Source of the DNA: an uncultured Prevotellaceae bacterium
GTDB lineage: Bacteria; Bacteroidota; Bacteroidia; Bacteroidales; Bacteroidaceae
DNA: 64,000 nt
Direction of reading: 5' to 3'
Assembly (NCBI GenBank): GCA_902786565.1
Contig: CADACW010000007.1
Coordinates: forward strand, 1-64,000
Made by a program: the position numbers and the translations under genes
The notes under the pieces: generated by a model
Databases searched by the model: none
The model's input: the letters and a program-made list of their open reading frames with translations, nothing else
Told to the model about the DNA's origin: nothing
In this document: piece after piece, positions 33,771-42,434 of the stretch
How the letters are laid out: each line of letters begins with the position of its first letter
Position numbering within the stretch: the first letter of the stretch is position 1

Positions 33771-34310
33771 TTATGCAGGGTTATTGTTCTTCTGTAACAG
33801 AGCGAGTATCTGGTCCAGCTTGCCGCCCTGCTCCTTCTGGGTTGACTCAATCTTTGCAAAGCGCTCCTCTGTCTGCTGGCGCTCCTTAAACTCCGTGTCA
33901 AGCTGCGCTATCAGCTCTTTGCACTGCCCTATGCGCTTCTCCTGTTTCGGCACTTCGCGCTCTGCCTCTTTGAGGTAGTTCTCGCTGGCCTTCAGCGTGG
34001 CACGCAGCTCACGAACGATGGTGTCCTTTTCCGTGCTCACCAGTGTCAGCACACCGGGATTCTTTGTCGGAAACATGCTGGCCGTCACCTCCACCATGTC
34101 GGTGTAGTTCTTGCCGTCTATCGAGTAGGTCACGTCCACCACCTCCTGCACCGTCGGCAGCTGCATCTGACCGGGCTTCATGTCCGGGTAGTTCATCCTC
34201 GGCTGGCTCACGCTTATGATAGTCCCCTCCTGGTACTTCATGTCGTCACCCTTCATCAGGGCATAAATCACGGTTCCTGCCGTCAGTCCTTTAAATAATG
34301 TCACATTCAT
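33771..34310 (-). CDS. Late protein with C-terminal coiled coil, 179 residues
   Basis: The first 100 residues are beta-rich (LFKGLTAGTVIYALMKGDDM; VVDVTYSIDGKNYTDMVEVT). The rest is a heptad-like coiled coil (RELRATLKASENYLKEAERE; LIAQLDTEFKERQQTEERFA) ending in LDQILALLQKNNNPA. It is probably a structural or chaperone protein. A hairpin copy (34350) lies 40 bases upstream of its start. Confidence 0.55.
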   Translation of the reverse strand: MNVTLFKGLTAGTVIYALMKGDDMKYQEGTIISVSQPRMNYPDMKPGQMQLPTVQEVVDVTYSIDGKNYTDMVEVTASMFPTKNPGVLTLVSTEKDTIVRELRATLKASENYLKEAEREVPKQEKRIGQCKELIAQLDTEFKERQQTEERFAKIESTQKEQGGKLDQILALLQKNNNPA

Positions 34311-34349
34311 TTCTCTATCCTCCCTTTGTCTTTATTTACTGTCCTGTAT

Positions 34350-34368
34350 GTGGTTATATCGTAACCAC
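34350..34368 (+). repeat. Hairpin family copy 6
   Basis: Arm GTGGTTAT, loop ATC, arm GTAACCAC (one T-G pair). Preceded by CTGTAT; intergenic, 39 bases upstream of a leftward gene. Confidence 0.85.
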
Positions 34369-34371
34369 GTC

Positions 34372-34424
34372 AAAAAACAATCCCCCGTATGGGGGCAGCA
34401 GCCTCATCCGTGACTGCCACCCCC
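34372..34424 (-). terminator. Terminator with two mutually exclusive stems
   Basis: On the minus strand an 11-pair stem (34424-34414 with 34401-34391) uses the same five C residues that can otherwise form CCCCC-ATAC-GGGGG (34395-34382). The short stem is followed by ATTGTTTTTT, as in a terminator. The arrangement looks like an attenuator after the gene ending at 34440. Confidence 0.55.
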
Positions 34425-34439
34425 TCGGAGGATAGCCGC

Positions 34440-35243
34440 TTAACGTGCGGACTGCTGTGCAACTTTGCTGCTGCCACCGTAGGTGTTGAAGAACTGCTGC
34501 ATCTCCCACTCAATCTTCTGCATTTCCGCCTGAAGCGTGTTGTAGCGGGCAGTGTCCGCCTGCTGGCTGCGAAGCAGGTCAAGCTCGGTCTGAAGGCGGG
34601 TCTTCTCAGCCACGGCATCCTGATAGCGAGAGTTCTCCCAGGCCTGACGGAAGGCTGCAATCTCAGCACGGGTGAGACCGTTCTCCACACGCTGAGAGTC
34701 CTTAAGATCCGTTGTCTGCTGCAGCGTGCGAATCTGGTTTTCGAAGCCCTTCGTGATGGTCAGCTGCTTCAGCTCGCAACAGCAGGATGAAAGCTGCTGG
34801 ATGATGTTCAGCTGGCCAAGGTTGATGGCATTCGTCACACCCTGGAAGCCCATGCCGTTCTGGGCGCCGAGGTTGAAGATGGCATCCTTCACGCCACCGA
34901 TGGCACCGCGAAGCTCGCCAATGCCAACGCCGAGGTTCTGGGCCAACTGCGAGATGGCAAGGTCTGCACGGGCACCAACGCCAGTAATGGCCTCGCGTGC
35001 CCACTGGTTGTTGTTGTTGTCGTTGATCTGGCCCTGCAGAGAGTTCAGCTTGTTCTGAGTTTCCATGTCAAGCACGCCGTTAGCGGCTACACCTGCGCCA
35101 CGGTTGCCGAATCCAAAGCCGCCACCGCCAAACAGGGCCAGCATCACCAGGTACATCCAGGGATTGTTGTTCATCATGGCCATAGCCGTGGCCGTGTCCT
35201 GATTACCGGTAGGAATACCGAGGATATTAATCTTTTCGTCCAT
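34440..35243 (-). CDS. Gly-rich virion or ejection-like protein, 267 residues
   Basis: The start at 35243 (MDEKINILGIPTGNQD) is preferred over one further upstream because it avoids the hairpin copy at 35289. A hydrophobic Gly-rich stretch (PWMYLVMLALFGGGGFGFGN) lies near residue 35. It is followed by a helical region with Asn-rich and Gly-rich turns, a Cys cluster (LSSCCCELKQL) and a coiled-coil C-terminus (RLQTELDLLRSQQADTARYN). A membrane-active Gly-rich helix followed by coiled coil resembles phage pilot or ejection proteins; this is inference. Confidence 0.55.
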   Translation of the reverse strand: MDEKINILGIPTGNQDTATAMAMMNNNPWMYLVMLALFGGGGFGFGNRGAGVAANGVLDMETQNKLNSLQGQINDNNNNQWAREAITGVGARADLAISQLAQNLGVGIGELRGAIGGVKDAIFNLGAQNGMGFQGVTNAINLGQLNIIQQLSSCCCELKQLTITKGFENQIRTLQQTTDLKDSQRVENGLTRAEIAAFRQAWENSRYQDAVAEKTRLQTELDLLRSQQADTARYNTLQAEMQKIEWEMQQFFNTYGGSSKVAQQSAR

Positions 35244-35288
35244 AACATTACGAATTTTAAAGGGTTGATAATAACTGTTGTCTCGTAA

Positions 35289-35307
35289 GCCGCGCAATCT
35301 GCGCAGC
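35289..35307 (+). repeat. Hairpin family copy 7
   Basis: Arm GCCGCGCA, loop ATC, arm TGCGCAGC (one mismatch). Preceded by TCGTAA; the most divergent flank. Intergenic, upstream of a leftward gene. Confidence 0.75.
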
Positions 35308-35402
35308 CCTCTGTCATTGCGCATTGACACCACAAAGTTACAACAAAAGCCGTCGTTCCAGAGCATCGGCATCGGCTTTCAGCCCTCAATCCATGAGGCT
35401 TT

Positions 35403-35690
35403 TTAACAATCTCCGTCAAGCCTGCTTATCACCCTTTCCACCGTGGCCCTACTCAGTTTGTAGTCCTTCGCCAGCACTCTCACCGCCTCACGGTATTTCA
35501 GCCCAGCCCTCCTCATGTTCTGGAATTCCTCATACAGGCCGACATACCTGTAGTCATCCCGCATGACCTCACAACGTGAGAGCATTTTTAACCCTTCGCA
35601 AAGAATTTTCAGCAGTTCAACCTTTTTCGTCGTGCAAAATTTGGCCGTTTCAACATTATTCGCTACCTTTGCACCTGCTTCACTTTCCAT
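35403..35690 (-). CDS. Small HTH-containing regulator
   Basis: 95 residues from the ATG at 35690 (MESEAGAKVANNVETAKFCT). The C-terminal part MRRAGLKYREAVRVLAKDYK followed by LSRATVERVISRLDG looks like a helix-turn-helix of the phage regulator or sigma-like type. It sits alone between the lysis genes and the Gly-rich protein and might regulate late genes. Confidence 0.5.
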   Translation of the reverse strand: MESEAGAKVANNVETAKFCTTKKVELLKILCEGLKMLSRCEVMRDDYRYVGLYEEFQNMRRAGLKYREAVRVLAKDYKLSRATVERVISRLDGDC

Positions 35691-35702
35691 GATACATAAA
35701 GC

Positions 35703-35751
35703 TCTCACAGAAAGGAATTAGGGCATAGTCCCCCGCGTCCTCTCTGTGGGA
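35703..35751. repeat. Imperfect 14-bp inverted repeat
   Basis: TCTCACAGAAAGGA (35703-35716) pairs with TCCTCTCTGTGGGA (35738-35751) at 12 of 14 positions. It lies between the end of the spanin-like gene and the start of the HTH gene, so it is either a terminator or an operator for that regulator. Confidence 0.5.
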
Positions 35752-35775
35752 TTCAATGTAGGAAAGTGAAGCGTC

Positions 35776-36417
35776 TTATTTTGAATGGCGGGGGATTTTC
35801 TTTTTCCACATCAGCCATAAGACGGCCACCGCCAGCGTCATAAAAATACTGTATGTCGGCAAAAGCCGTTGATACCAGGGAGGATTCTTCTCAACTACGG
35901 CGGTCTTCTCACGGTCACGCAGAAGCCGTTCCAGCTTCTCTTGTCTGTCCAGCGATACCTGAAGCATCGAGTCCGTCCTGACAAGCCGCTCTTCCAGCCG
36001 CTCAGTCGTACTTTCTTTCGACGACTGGCTGGTATTGCGCTCAACATACACTACGGTCTTTTCCCTGATGGTGTCACCGTGGGCACCAAGATAGTAAGTA
36101 CGGCTGGTGTCGCGCACCTCCAAATGCCTGAAGGTGTCCGTCGCTGCCGTCTGCTTCTCGTAGACACGCTGCTGCCATGTCATGACAGCGTGCACAAGCG
36201 AGTCCATACGCTGTACTGCCTGTTCAGTATGACGATTGTACGTTTCGGACTCCATGCGCTGTTCGGCGCTGCATGAGCACAGCCAACAAAGCAGGCCTCC
36301 GACCGCCAGTATGTAAAGGCCTATGAGGGCGTAATGGTCATCATTGCACCCATCCGTTTGCTTGTCCTGTGCGCTGCGGCATTGCTGCAACTGTGATTCT
36401 TTTGCCATAATGTTCAT
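35776..36417 (-). CDS. Spanin-like or Rz-like lysis protein with two membrane ends
   Basis: This 213-residue protein has an N-terminal membrane segment (ALIGLYILAVGGLLCWLCSC), a long helical middle (RHTEQAVQRMDSLVHAVMTW; ERLEERLVRTDSMLQVSLDR) and a C-terminal membrane helix (YSIFMTLAVAVLWLMW). The Cys residues after the first helix could be a lipid attachment site. It overlaps the amidase stop by 4 bases, the usual place for a spanin that fuses or disrupts the outer membrane. Confidence 0.55.
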   Translation of the reverse strand: MNIMAKESQLQQCRSAQDKQTDGCNDDHYALIGLYILAVGGLLCWLCSCSAEQRMESETYNRHTEQAVQRMDSLVHAVMTWQQRVYEKQTAATDTFRHLEVRDTSRTYYLGAHGDTIREKTVVYVERNTSQSSKESTTERLEERLVRTDSMLQVSLDRQEKLERLLRDREKTAVVEKNPPWYQRLLPTYSIFMTLAVAVLWLMWKKKIPRHSK

Positions 36418-37073
36418 ACTCGTTTATATTCCTTTTTTGCATCAAAAGAGGGACACGCCTTCCCGTGTCTGTCGAGGTCACGGTGCCCGCAGATCACCGC
36501 CTTCGGGTACTTGACGTGCAAGTCCAGCAGCAACGACAAGAGTGCAGCCTTCTGTTCCTCAGTACGTGTGTCTTTCGCCTTCAGGTCCTTGTAAGCCACG
36601 CCGGGGCGACGGGCCTCAACGCCTCCTATATAGCAGACGCCAATACTGCCTATGTTGCCGCCATTGTCGGCACAGTGAGCGCCCTGAATGTCAACATCAC
36701 GGCCCACGTGGATGCTGCCGTCACGATACACCACGTAATGGTACCCAATGTCACTCCAGCCCTGCGCCTTGTGTTCTCTCCTTATCTGTTCCACAGTCCT
36801 GTCCTCTCCCTCAGGAGTGGCAGAACAGTGAACGATAATCTTGTCAATGCTGCGCGCCGACTTCTTCCATCGGTGAGGAACCAGTTTTGCCAGTGTTGCC
36901 GGACCTACGATGCCGTCCACCGTCAGCCCGTGCTCTTTCTGGAAGTTGCGCACGGCCTCATCGGTCATCACGCCGAAGATGCCGTCAATAACACCCACAT
37001 GATGACCGGCACCGCAGAGGGCCTTCTGTATCTGCTTAATAGTCTCACCACGAGAACCTAATCTGTAGTTCAT
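36414..37073 (-). CDS. Endolysin: peptidoglycan-binding domain plus amidase_2
   Basis: The 219-residue N-acetylmuramoyl-L-alanine amidase cleaves the bond between muramic acid and the stem peptide. Residues 5-65 form a PG_binding_1 domain (IDGIFGVMTDEAVRNFQKEH). Residues about 75-215 are amidase_2 with zinc ligands His in KIIVHCSATP, His in CGHRDLDRHG and Cys in GKACPSFD. There is no signal peptide, so it needs the adjacent holin for release. It lies between holin and spanin-like genes. Confidence 0.92.
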   Translation of the reverse strand: MNYRLGSRGETIKQIQKALCGAGHHVGVIDGIFGVMTDEAVRNFQKEHGLTVDGIVGPATLAKLVPHRWKKSARSIDKIIVHCSATPEGEDRTVEQIRREHKAQGWSDIGYHYVVYRDGSIHVGRDVDIQGAHCADNGGNIGSIGVCYIGGVEARRPGVAYKDLKAKDTRTEEQKAALLSLLLDLHVKYPKAVICGHRDLDRHGKACPSFDAKKEYKRV

Positions 37074-37076
37074 AAG

Positions 37077-37538
37077 CTATCCTCCCCTCTCCTCCTGCCA
37101 TTTCTTCACCCAGGGCAGCTTCTCCACAAACTGAACACTCAGCACATACAGCAGGATGTCAACAAACTTATAGGTACTCGTACCTTGCTTCAGCATCTTG
37201 CGCCAGTTCCTCAGTATGTTCGTGCCAAAAACCCACACAGCTATGAAGCACGCATACTTAACACACAGAGCCGCTTCAGCATCCTGATGAAGGAAGTGTC
37301 CAACGGCAAACATACTGGCAAAGCAGGCAAACAGACCGCCGCAGAACACAAAGAACATACACGCCTTTTTCCACGACCAACCCTCACCGCTCACCACTGC
37401 CGACGCAACCCCGAACACCAAGTTCACCGTAAGCAGTATCATCATCGCCACCATAAAGTCCTGGATTGGCGAAAACAGGCTTGCCAACAGCCCTAATACA
37501 GTAATGGCAAGTGTCTTTAGTTCTGTCAAGTTGCTCAT
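37077..37538 (-). CDS. Phage holin
   Basis: The 153-residue membrane protein has about four hydrophobic segments (LAITVLGLLASLFSPIQDFM; VAMMILLTVNLVFGVASAVV; ACMFFVFCGGLFACFASMFA; YACFIAVWVFGTNILRNW) and a charged C-terminus. This layout matches the holin family found before amidases in Bacteroidetes phages. It forms the membrane lesion that times lysis. It is separated from the amidase by 3 bases. The 143 bases upstream (37539-37681) are AT-rich and show no gene. Confidence 0.8.
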   Translation of the reverse strand: MSNLTELKTLAITVLGLLASLFSPIQDFMVAMMILLTVNLVFGVASAVVSGEGWSWKKACMFFVFCGGLFACFASMFAVGHFLHQDAEAALCVKYACFIAVWVFGTNILRNWRKMLKQGTSTYKFVDILLYVLSVQFVEKLPWVKKWQEERGG

Positions 37539-37681
37539 TTCGTAAATGATATTTCAAAAATTCATACTATAAGTATATTGCATCTAATTGAAGTTTAAAG
37601 CAAAGCACTCCCATCCGTGCTTGTATTCCCATATCATATTTATTTCTTTACTTTCCATACCATTAATTTATATTTCTCGTC

Positions 37682-38059
37682 TTACTCAGTCTCAACACCA
37701 ACTTCATCAACCAACTGCCTTGCAACGCTCACAGCGGTACTGACATGACTACCATTCTTAACAAGTTCCTTAGCCACCTCAAATATCCTGCTGTTTCTTG
37801 TAGTAGGAACCTTACTCTTAGCAGCAAAGTCGAACGCCTTATTCCAAGTATCATTCACTACAGGCTTGAAGTCAAGCTGATTATTAAGATGTTCCTTGAT
37901 ATGCTCCTTGCCCTCTGAGTCAATATAGGTCACCCAGTCCTCTTCTGAGCGGGCACCTCTCTCTTTAATCTCAGAGTAGATAATTTCAACCTCTTCGCCA
38001 GTACTTCTGAGAATACTCTTGCCACCTATAGGAGGCATCATAAATGTGTTATTTTCCAT
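37682..38059 (-). CDS. Small protein next to the tail fibre, 125 residues
   Basis: Starts MENNTFMMPPIGGKSILRST. The middle is beta-rich and charged (YSEIKERGARSEEDWVTYID), and the end is helical (RIFEVAKELVKNGSHVSTAV). The position right after the fibre gene suggests a fibre chaperone or adhesin tip, but there is no sequence evidence for this. Confidence 0.5.
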   Translation of the reverse strand: MENNTFMMPPIGGKSILRSTGEEVEIIYSEIKERGARSEEDWVTYIDSEGKEHIKEHLNNQLDFKPVVNDTWNKAFDFAAKSKVPTTRNSRIFEVAKELVKNGSHVSTAVSVARQLVDEVGVETE

Positions 38060-38076
38060 AATCTTCAATAATTAGT

Positions 38077-41037
38077 TTATCGTATATACTGAATAAATGC
38101 AGCTAAACTATAACCAAGTGTAGTGTAATTCAATCTTGGATGTTGTCCGTCATTGGCATATACCTCTTTTGTAGTACCAGAGAAACCATCAAATGGTGTA
38201 GACTCTGTAAGAACAAAGGCATTTTCAGAATCAACCAACTGGGCTGTGTCGACTACATATATGCCATCTGCCTCCTTATTATCCCACTCATTAATGACAA
38301 ATTCTCGTAAGATTTGCATCCTGTTATGAACATCAAGAGGTCTATAATGCAGCACATTATGATGCGTTACAGTATTTGCCGTTAATATAACGAACTTTCC
38401 TGTTGGATTACTTGACTTATACGAGAAAATCATAGTGTTCATTCTCTCTTTCCATATAAGAAGATTTGCTTCAGAAGGATAATTGTTAACCCAGAAATCG
38501 TTAACACCAAGCATAACACACAGAATATCCGGAGTCTCAATACTCCACATCGACAAGTATTTGGAATAGTTAAATTCCCAACTATAATCAGATTGTTGTA
38601 TAGTAACCCAAGAACCACTTTGATATTCCTTAAAAGAACTATTAGTTGAATCATAAATCACATCACCCTCTAAAGGTGATACAGGCCAACCGTTAGCATC
38701 ACAAAGTGAAGCATATTGAGTATATCTTGCTTGATAACCAGACGGACTACCACCACATACTCCTGCCCAAAATGCTGTATTTCCCCAATATCTATGACTT
38801 CCTTGTGGGTGTAAAAATGGATTAAAATAATCTACATTTGTTTGAACATTAAAGAAAGTGTTTAGAGTCCATCCACTTCTACCATCAGTACATTGTGTAA
38901 TATAATTAGTAACTTGCCGTGTACCTACAAGTTTTAAGTTAGGTACATATCCATGTGATAAAAGGGCAGATGTAAAACATCCTCCATCTGTATAACTGTC
39001 TCCAATGATGCCAACCTTGATTTCTGCGCTGCCTGCACCCTGCGTACCTTTGCGTAAAGTTATAGTCTTTGTTTGGATGAAATCTTCTTTTTCTAAGTCA
39101 TACAAACTCAAACTCAATCCTGTCGCAGTTGGATTATTTAATGTAACAACCCTTTTAATTGCCTTTACATAATCTCTTCCATTAGGCGTAGTATTCGCAA
39201 AAATATCATACTGATAAGGATTCCATTTCCTCAAAATCGGCTCATAAAAGACATCATTGTTTACTCCTGAAAGGAGATATAAGTATTTCGGTACAATTAT
39301 TTCATTACTTGCTACCTCTTCCTGTTGAGGAATATATTGTTCATCTATCTTATAACAAAAAGGAACAAACGAGGTTGATTCAGTTCCGTATTCAACTTGA
39401 ATGGCTTTTAACACATCCATATCGGTTGTTTTAAAACTCAATCTTACATATTTAGCGTTTTGAGGAATCTCTGCCGTTTTAGTTTGAAAATTCGATATAA
39501 AATTCTTATTATCATCATAAAAAGCATTGTTTGCACCAACGGTACCATACATAGTGGAAACAATGTCATTCCCTGATTTTTTGCTGATAGGAATAAATGA
39601 ACTACAATAATAATTTTCATTAGGTAATTCTTTACCTAAGGAGTTTAAGTATTTCCCAGCAACAAGCATAGTTGTCCAATCAAACAAATTCTTTGATGGA
39701 ACAAAGAAGTTTGTTTGTTTTGGCGTGACTGCACCATCAGCAATTTTAGGCGTAGTAACCGCGTTAGGCAATATGTTAGGGCTATCAATCTCAGGTATCT
39801 TTTCAGCATAATATCCGCCTATGGGAGAATATGGGGCATAAGCAGTTCTTGCCGTTCCAATCTCTAACTGAACTTGCTTATTTGCACTTTCAAGGAAAGA
39901 AAATCTTCCATAAGCACAATTAGTAGGTGTAGTAAAAGTTTTATTATTGCTACTTATGCTACTAATAAATTGTTTTTGTGAATCGTAGAAACAAAAATAT
40001 AGAGACAAATACCCAACACTTTGGTTATCACTATTAGATAAACAATAGGAAGTTTCTGGAAGAAGGGGGATATAATCCTCAATACACCTAATATTTGTTT
40101 CTCCAGACGGGCCGTTTGAAATACCACCGTTACTATTATAGTATTTATTTATAAGAATGTTTTGTGAATTCCATAAATTTTTACCTATACAATTATCAAT
40201 TTTCATACTATTGATAATATCAAGACTTTTTAGTATTTCATTATTAGCCTGTTTGCTGTATTCAACAATGCCTTTCAAAACATCATAACTGTCCAACATT
40301 AACAATGATGGAGTTCTAAGTGTCGTACCGTCAACAGATTCTCCTACTATAATATATTGTGCATCTGAAGGTAATTGTACTGTCAAAGGATTTTGTTTAT
40401 AAGCTCCATTAATATATCTTGTTCCAGTTTCACCCGTAGCAAAATCTGTTATTGTATCTCCTGTCCGATAGCCATGATATGATTTCACAATCGCTATATA
40501 AAAGTTATCAGAACCTCTTCTAATTTTCAAGATAGACGCCCCATTAACTGCTATTACTTTGTAAAAACCATTATTTTGAAAATGTCCATCCGCAGCAAGC
40601 CATCCCTTAAATATTGTTAGTTTGGAGAATGGTAATAGAGTATCTGATTTAATAGCATTTATTAGAACTCCTCTACTTTTAACCAGATTATCACTATCAG
40701 TAGGCTCATCGTCAATCCCGCTTATCCCAACATTGGCAAGTGCCTGTGCTTTCTGTGCATCAGTAAGAGACTGCTCTACGTCACCTCTTACAGCATACTT
40801 TTTAAGGTTGACCACATCACCAGCCAAAGCAATAGCTTCACTCTGGTCAGGATTAAGCTCATCCAAAGCAGCATCAACATTAGCCACATGCTCATAGGTC
40901 TCAACATTTATTTGCTGCTGGGTCTTCCCTCCTTGATTGTCATCTTGAATAGCATCAGCACCAGCAACTATATTACCAGTGGCAGTGTTAAATAACCTGC
41001 CACCTATTTCAATATCACCTGTTTTCTCGTTTGCCAT
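38077..41037 (-). CDS. Tail fibre with C-terminal SGNH/GDSL hydrolase
   Basis: The 986-residue fibre begins with an attachment motif shared with the next gene (NIVAGADAIQDDNQG). A central beta-rich region holds two similar segments with carbohydrate-binding character. The last 300 residues are an SGNH hydrolase with KVGIIGDSYTDGG (Ser in GDSY, about residue 680), VMLGVNDFW (Asn, about 845) and NDGQHPRLNY (Asp and His, about 965). Such domains deacetylate surface polysaccharide, which would allow access to a capsulated cell. The gene is AT-rich compared with the capsid genes. Confidence 0.85.
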   Translation of the reverse strand: MANEKTGDIEIGGRLFNTATGNIVAGADAIQDDNQGGKTQQQINVETYEHVANVDAALDELNPDQSEAIALAGDVVNLKKYAVRGDVEQSLTDAQKAQALANVGISGIDDEPTDSDNLVKSRGVLINAIKSDTLLPFSKLTIFKGWLAADGHFQNNGFYKVIAVNGASILKIRRGSDNFYIAIVKSYHGYRTGDTITDFATGETGTRYINGAYKQNPLTVQLPSDAQYIIVGESVDGTTLRTPSLLMLDSYDVLKGIVEYSKQANNEILKSLDIINSMKIDNCIGKNLWNSQNILINKYYNSNGGISNGPSGETNIRCIEDYIPLLPETSYCLSNSDNQSVGYLSLYFCFYDSQKQFISSISSNNKTFTTPTNCAYGRFSFLESANKQVQLEIGTARTAYAPYSPIGGYYAEKIPEIDSPNILPNAVTTPKIADGAVTPKQTNFFVPSKNLFDWTTMLVAGKYLNSLGKELPNENYYCSSFIPISKKSGNDIVSTMYGTVGANNAFYDDNKNFISNFQTKTAEIPQNAKYVRLSFKTTDMDVLKAIQVEYGTESTSFVPFCYKIDEQYIPQQEEVASNEIIVPKYLYLLSGVNNDVFYEPILRKWNPYQYDIFANTTPNGRDYVKAIKRVVTLNNPTATGLSLSLYDLEKEDFIQTKTITLRKGTQGAGSAEIKVGIIGDSYTDGGCFTSALLSHGYVPNLKLVGTRQVTNYITQCTDGRSGWTLNTFFNVQTNVDYFNPFLHPQGSHRYWGNTAFWAGVCGGSPSGYQARYTQYASLCDANGWPVSPLEGDVIYDSTNSSFKEYQSGSWVTIQQSDYSWEFNYSKYLSMWSIETPDILCVMLGVNDFWVNNYPSEANLLIWKERMNTMIFSYKSSNPTGKFVILTANTVTHHNVLHYRPLDVHNRMQILREFVINEWDNKEADGIYVVDTAQLVDSENAFVLTESTPFDGFSGTTKEVYANDGQHPRLNYTTLGYSLAAFIQYIR

Positions 41038-41049
41038 ATTAGTTCAAAT

Positions 41050-41724
41050 TTAAGATAGTACAACAACTTCAGTTCCTACATCATAAGTGTTAGTTGTTCT
41101 GTATGCTCTATAAGCAGCATCTCCGATAGTGACATCTACAAAATGTTCAAGAGGATAGTCAAAACCACTCTTTGTAGCCTTGTTAATAGTCATAGTCGAA
41201 GGAACAACAAACCATACATAGCTGTTTGCAGCAGTTATATTCACAGTATATGTTCCACCAACACCAGCCTTAAGACTTGCTTTCATCAGAACAGCATTAG
41301 AATATTCAGCACCACCAAAACCAAAGAATATAGTCCTAAGAGTAGATTTCCTTAACAGGCCACCAATGGCAAACTCAGCCTTGAACGCACTACCTGCATC
41401 ATCTATAGGATTCACAGCAGCAGTAGCACTCAAAGCACTACCGCTACCTTCTTCAAATATATCATTGTCTTTCTTGATGACTATGCTTGTAGCTTCAACC
41501 TTAGTGCTTGTAGCTGTAAAGATAACATCAGTAGAACTACCAACATTTATAGTAGTAGGACTTGCACTGAAACCTACAGTTATAGCATTGCCAAAAACAG
41601 CCTTGTTGATAACACTCTGCTCAAGCCCAAGCTCATCATCAATTATATCATCTGCACCAGCCACATGGCCACCAACAGCCATATTCTTAAGCCTTGCAGG
41701 AATTGCTTGTTTGATTTCTTCCAT
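41050..41724 (-). CDS. Tail appendage protein, 224 residues
   Basis: The N-terminus repeats the attachment motif of the large fibre (MAVGGHVAGADDIIDDELGL). The middle has beta-sandwich character (SASPTTINVGSSTDVIFTAT), and the end (NSYVWFVVPSTMTINKATKS, then VDVTIGDAAYRAYRTTNTYD) is the common tip domain of Bacteroidetes tail proteins. It probably forms a fibre or spike bound at the same site as the SGNH fibre. Confidence 0.65.
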   Translation of the reverse strand: MEEIKQAIPARLKNMAVGGHVAGADDIIDDELGLEQSVINKAVFGNAITVGFSASPTTINVGSSTDVIFTATSTKVEATSIVIKKDNDIFEEGSGSALSATAAVNPIDDAGSAFKAEFAIGGLLRKSTLRTIFFGFGGAEYSNAVLMKASLKAGVGGTYTVNITAANSYVWFVVPSTMTINKATKSGFDYPLEHFVDVTIGDAAYRAYRTTNTYDVGTEVVVLS

Positions 41725-41735
41725 AGTAGTAGATA

Positions 41736-42416
41736 TTAAGCATTAATAGGACTTCCAGTAGCATCAACCCAGTTAGAACCATTCCACCAAACTGGAATTT
41801 TATCATCTTCATCAACTTCATCAGGATTATAGAAAAACATTTCCCCGACCTTATTACCATCAGGAAGTGTATTTCCACTGTTTATAGTTGCAACATTTTC
41901 TGGAACTACAGGAATTTCAACCTTTAACTTTAGCTTTCCATCAATAAGTTCAATAGTTTCATTATCTGCAACATCTTCATTCAAATGCTTCCCGTGTATG
42001 CCACCATCCAAAACAGTAAGTTCTTTATTATCATTAAGACCGATACTTTCTCCATCAGCAGCATTTCCTCCATTCTTATGTATGAAAGTACCTTCAAGAT
42101 TCACATTGTTGACAACATCCTCCAAAGGCAAACTGTAAATCAGTATAGTATCTTGTCCTACAAGGGTACCATTGCTGATACTGCCACCGTCAAACTCAAT
42201 GATGCAGTTCTCAGGAACAGTGATAGTATTGCCATCAAGGACAAAATTCCACTTGATGACATATTTGGTATTCTTCTCAGACATCATTATCTGTGTCAGG
42301 GTGTTCCTGTTATTCCTGATATTAGGTTTCTGTACTACAGTCTTGTAGGTAGTCAGAGTTGAAAGTATGTCCTGGCTGCCGTTCACTTGCACATTGCAAT
42401 TGTCAATTAATCCCAT
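41736..42416 (-). CDS. Beta-helix tail spike-like protein, 226 residues
   Basis: The segment NTKYVIKWNFVLDGNTITVP, then ENCIIEFDGGSISNGTLVGQ, is the start of a right-handed beta-helix as in tail spikes, but the helix is short. The C-terminus VPVWWNGSNWVDATGSPINA-like tail (IPVWWNGSNWVDATG) is a small motif found at fibre ends. It is probably a spike or fibre-assembly protein. Confidence 0.6.
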   Translation of the reverse strand: MGLIDNCNVQVNGSQDILSTLTTYKTVVQKPNIRNNRNTLTQIMMSEKNTKYVIKWNFVLDGNTITVPENCIIEFDGGSISNGTLVGQDTILIYSLPLEDVVNNVNLEGTFIHKNGGNAADGESIGLNDNKELTVLDGGIHGKHLNEDVADNETIELIDGKLKLKVEIPVVPENVATINSGNTLPDGNKVGEMFFYNPDEVDEDDKIPVWWNGSNWVDATGSPINA

Positions 42417-42434
42417 ATTCTTATGTTTTTATGA

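Noticed and set aside
35379-35398. Plus-strand terminator AGCCCTCAATCCATGAGGCT with T run
   Set aside because: No plus-strand gene lies upstream, so its use is unclear; left out of the feature list.
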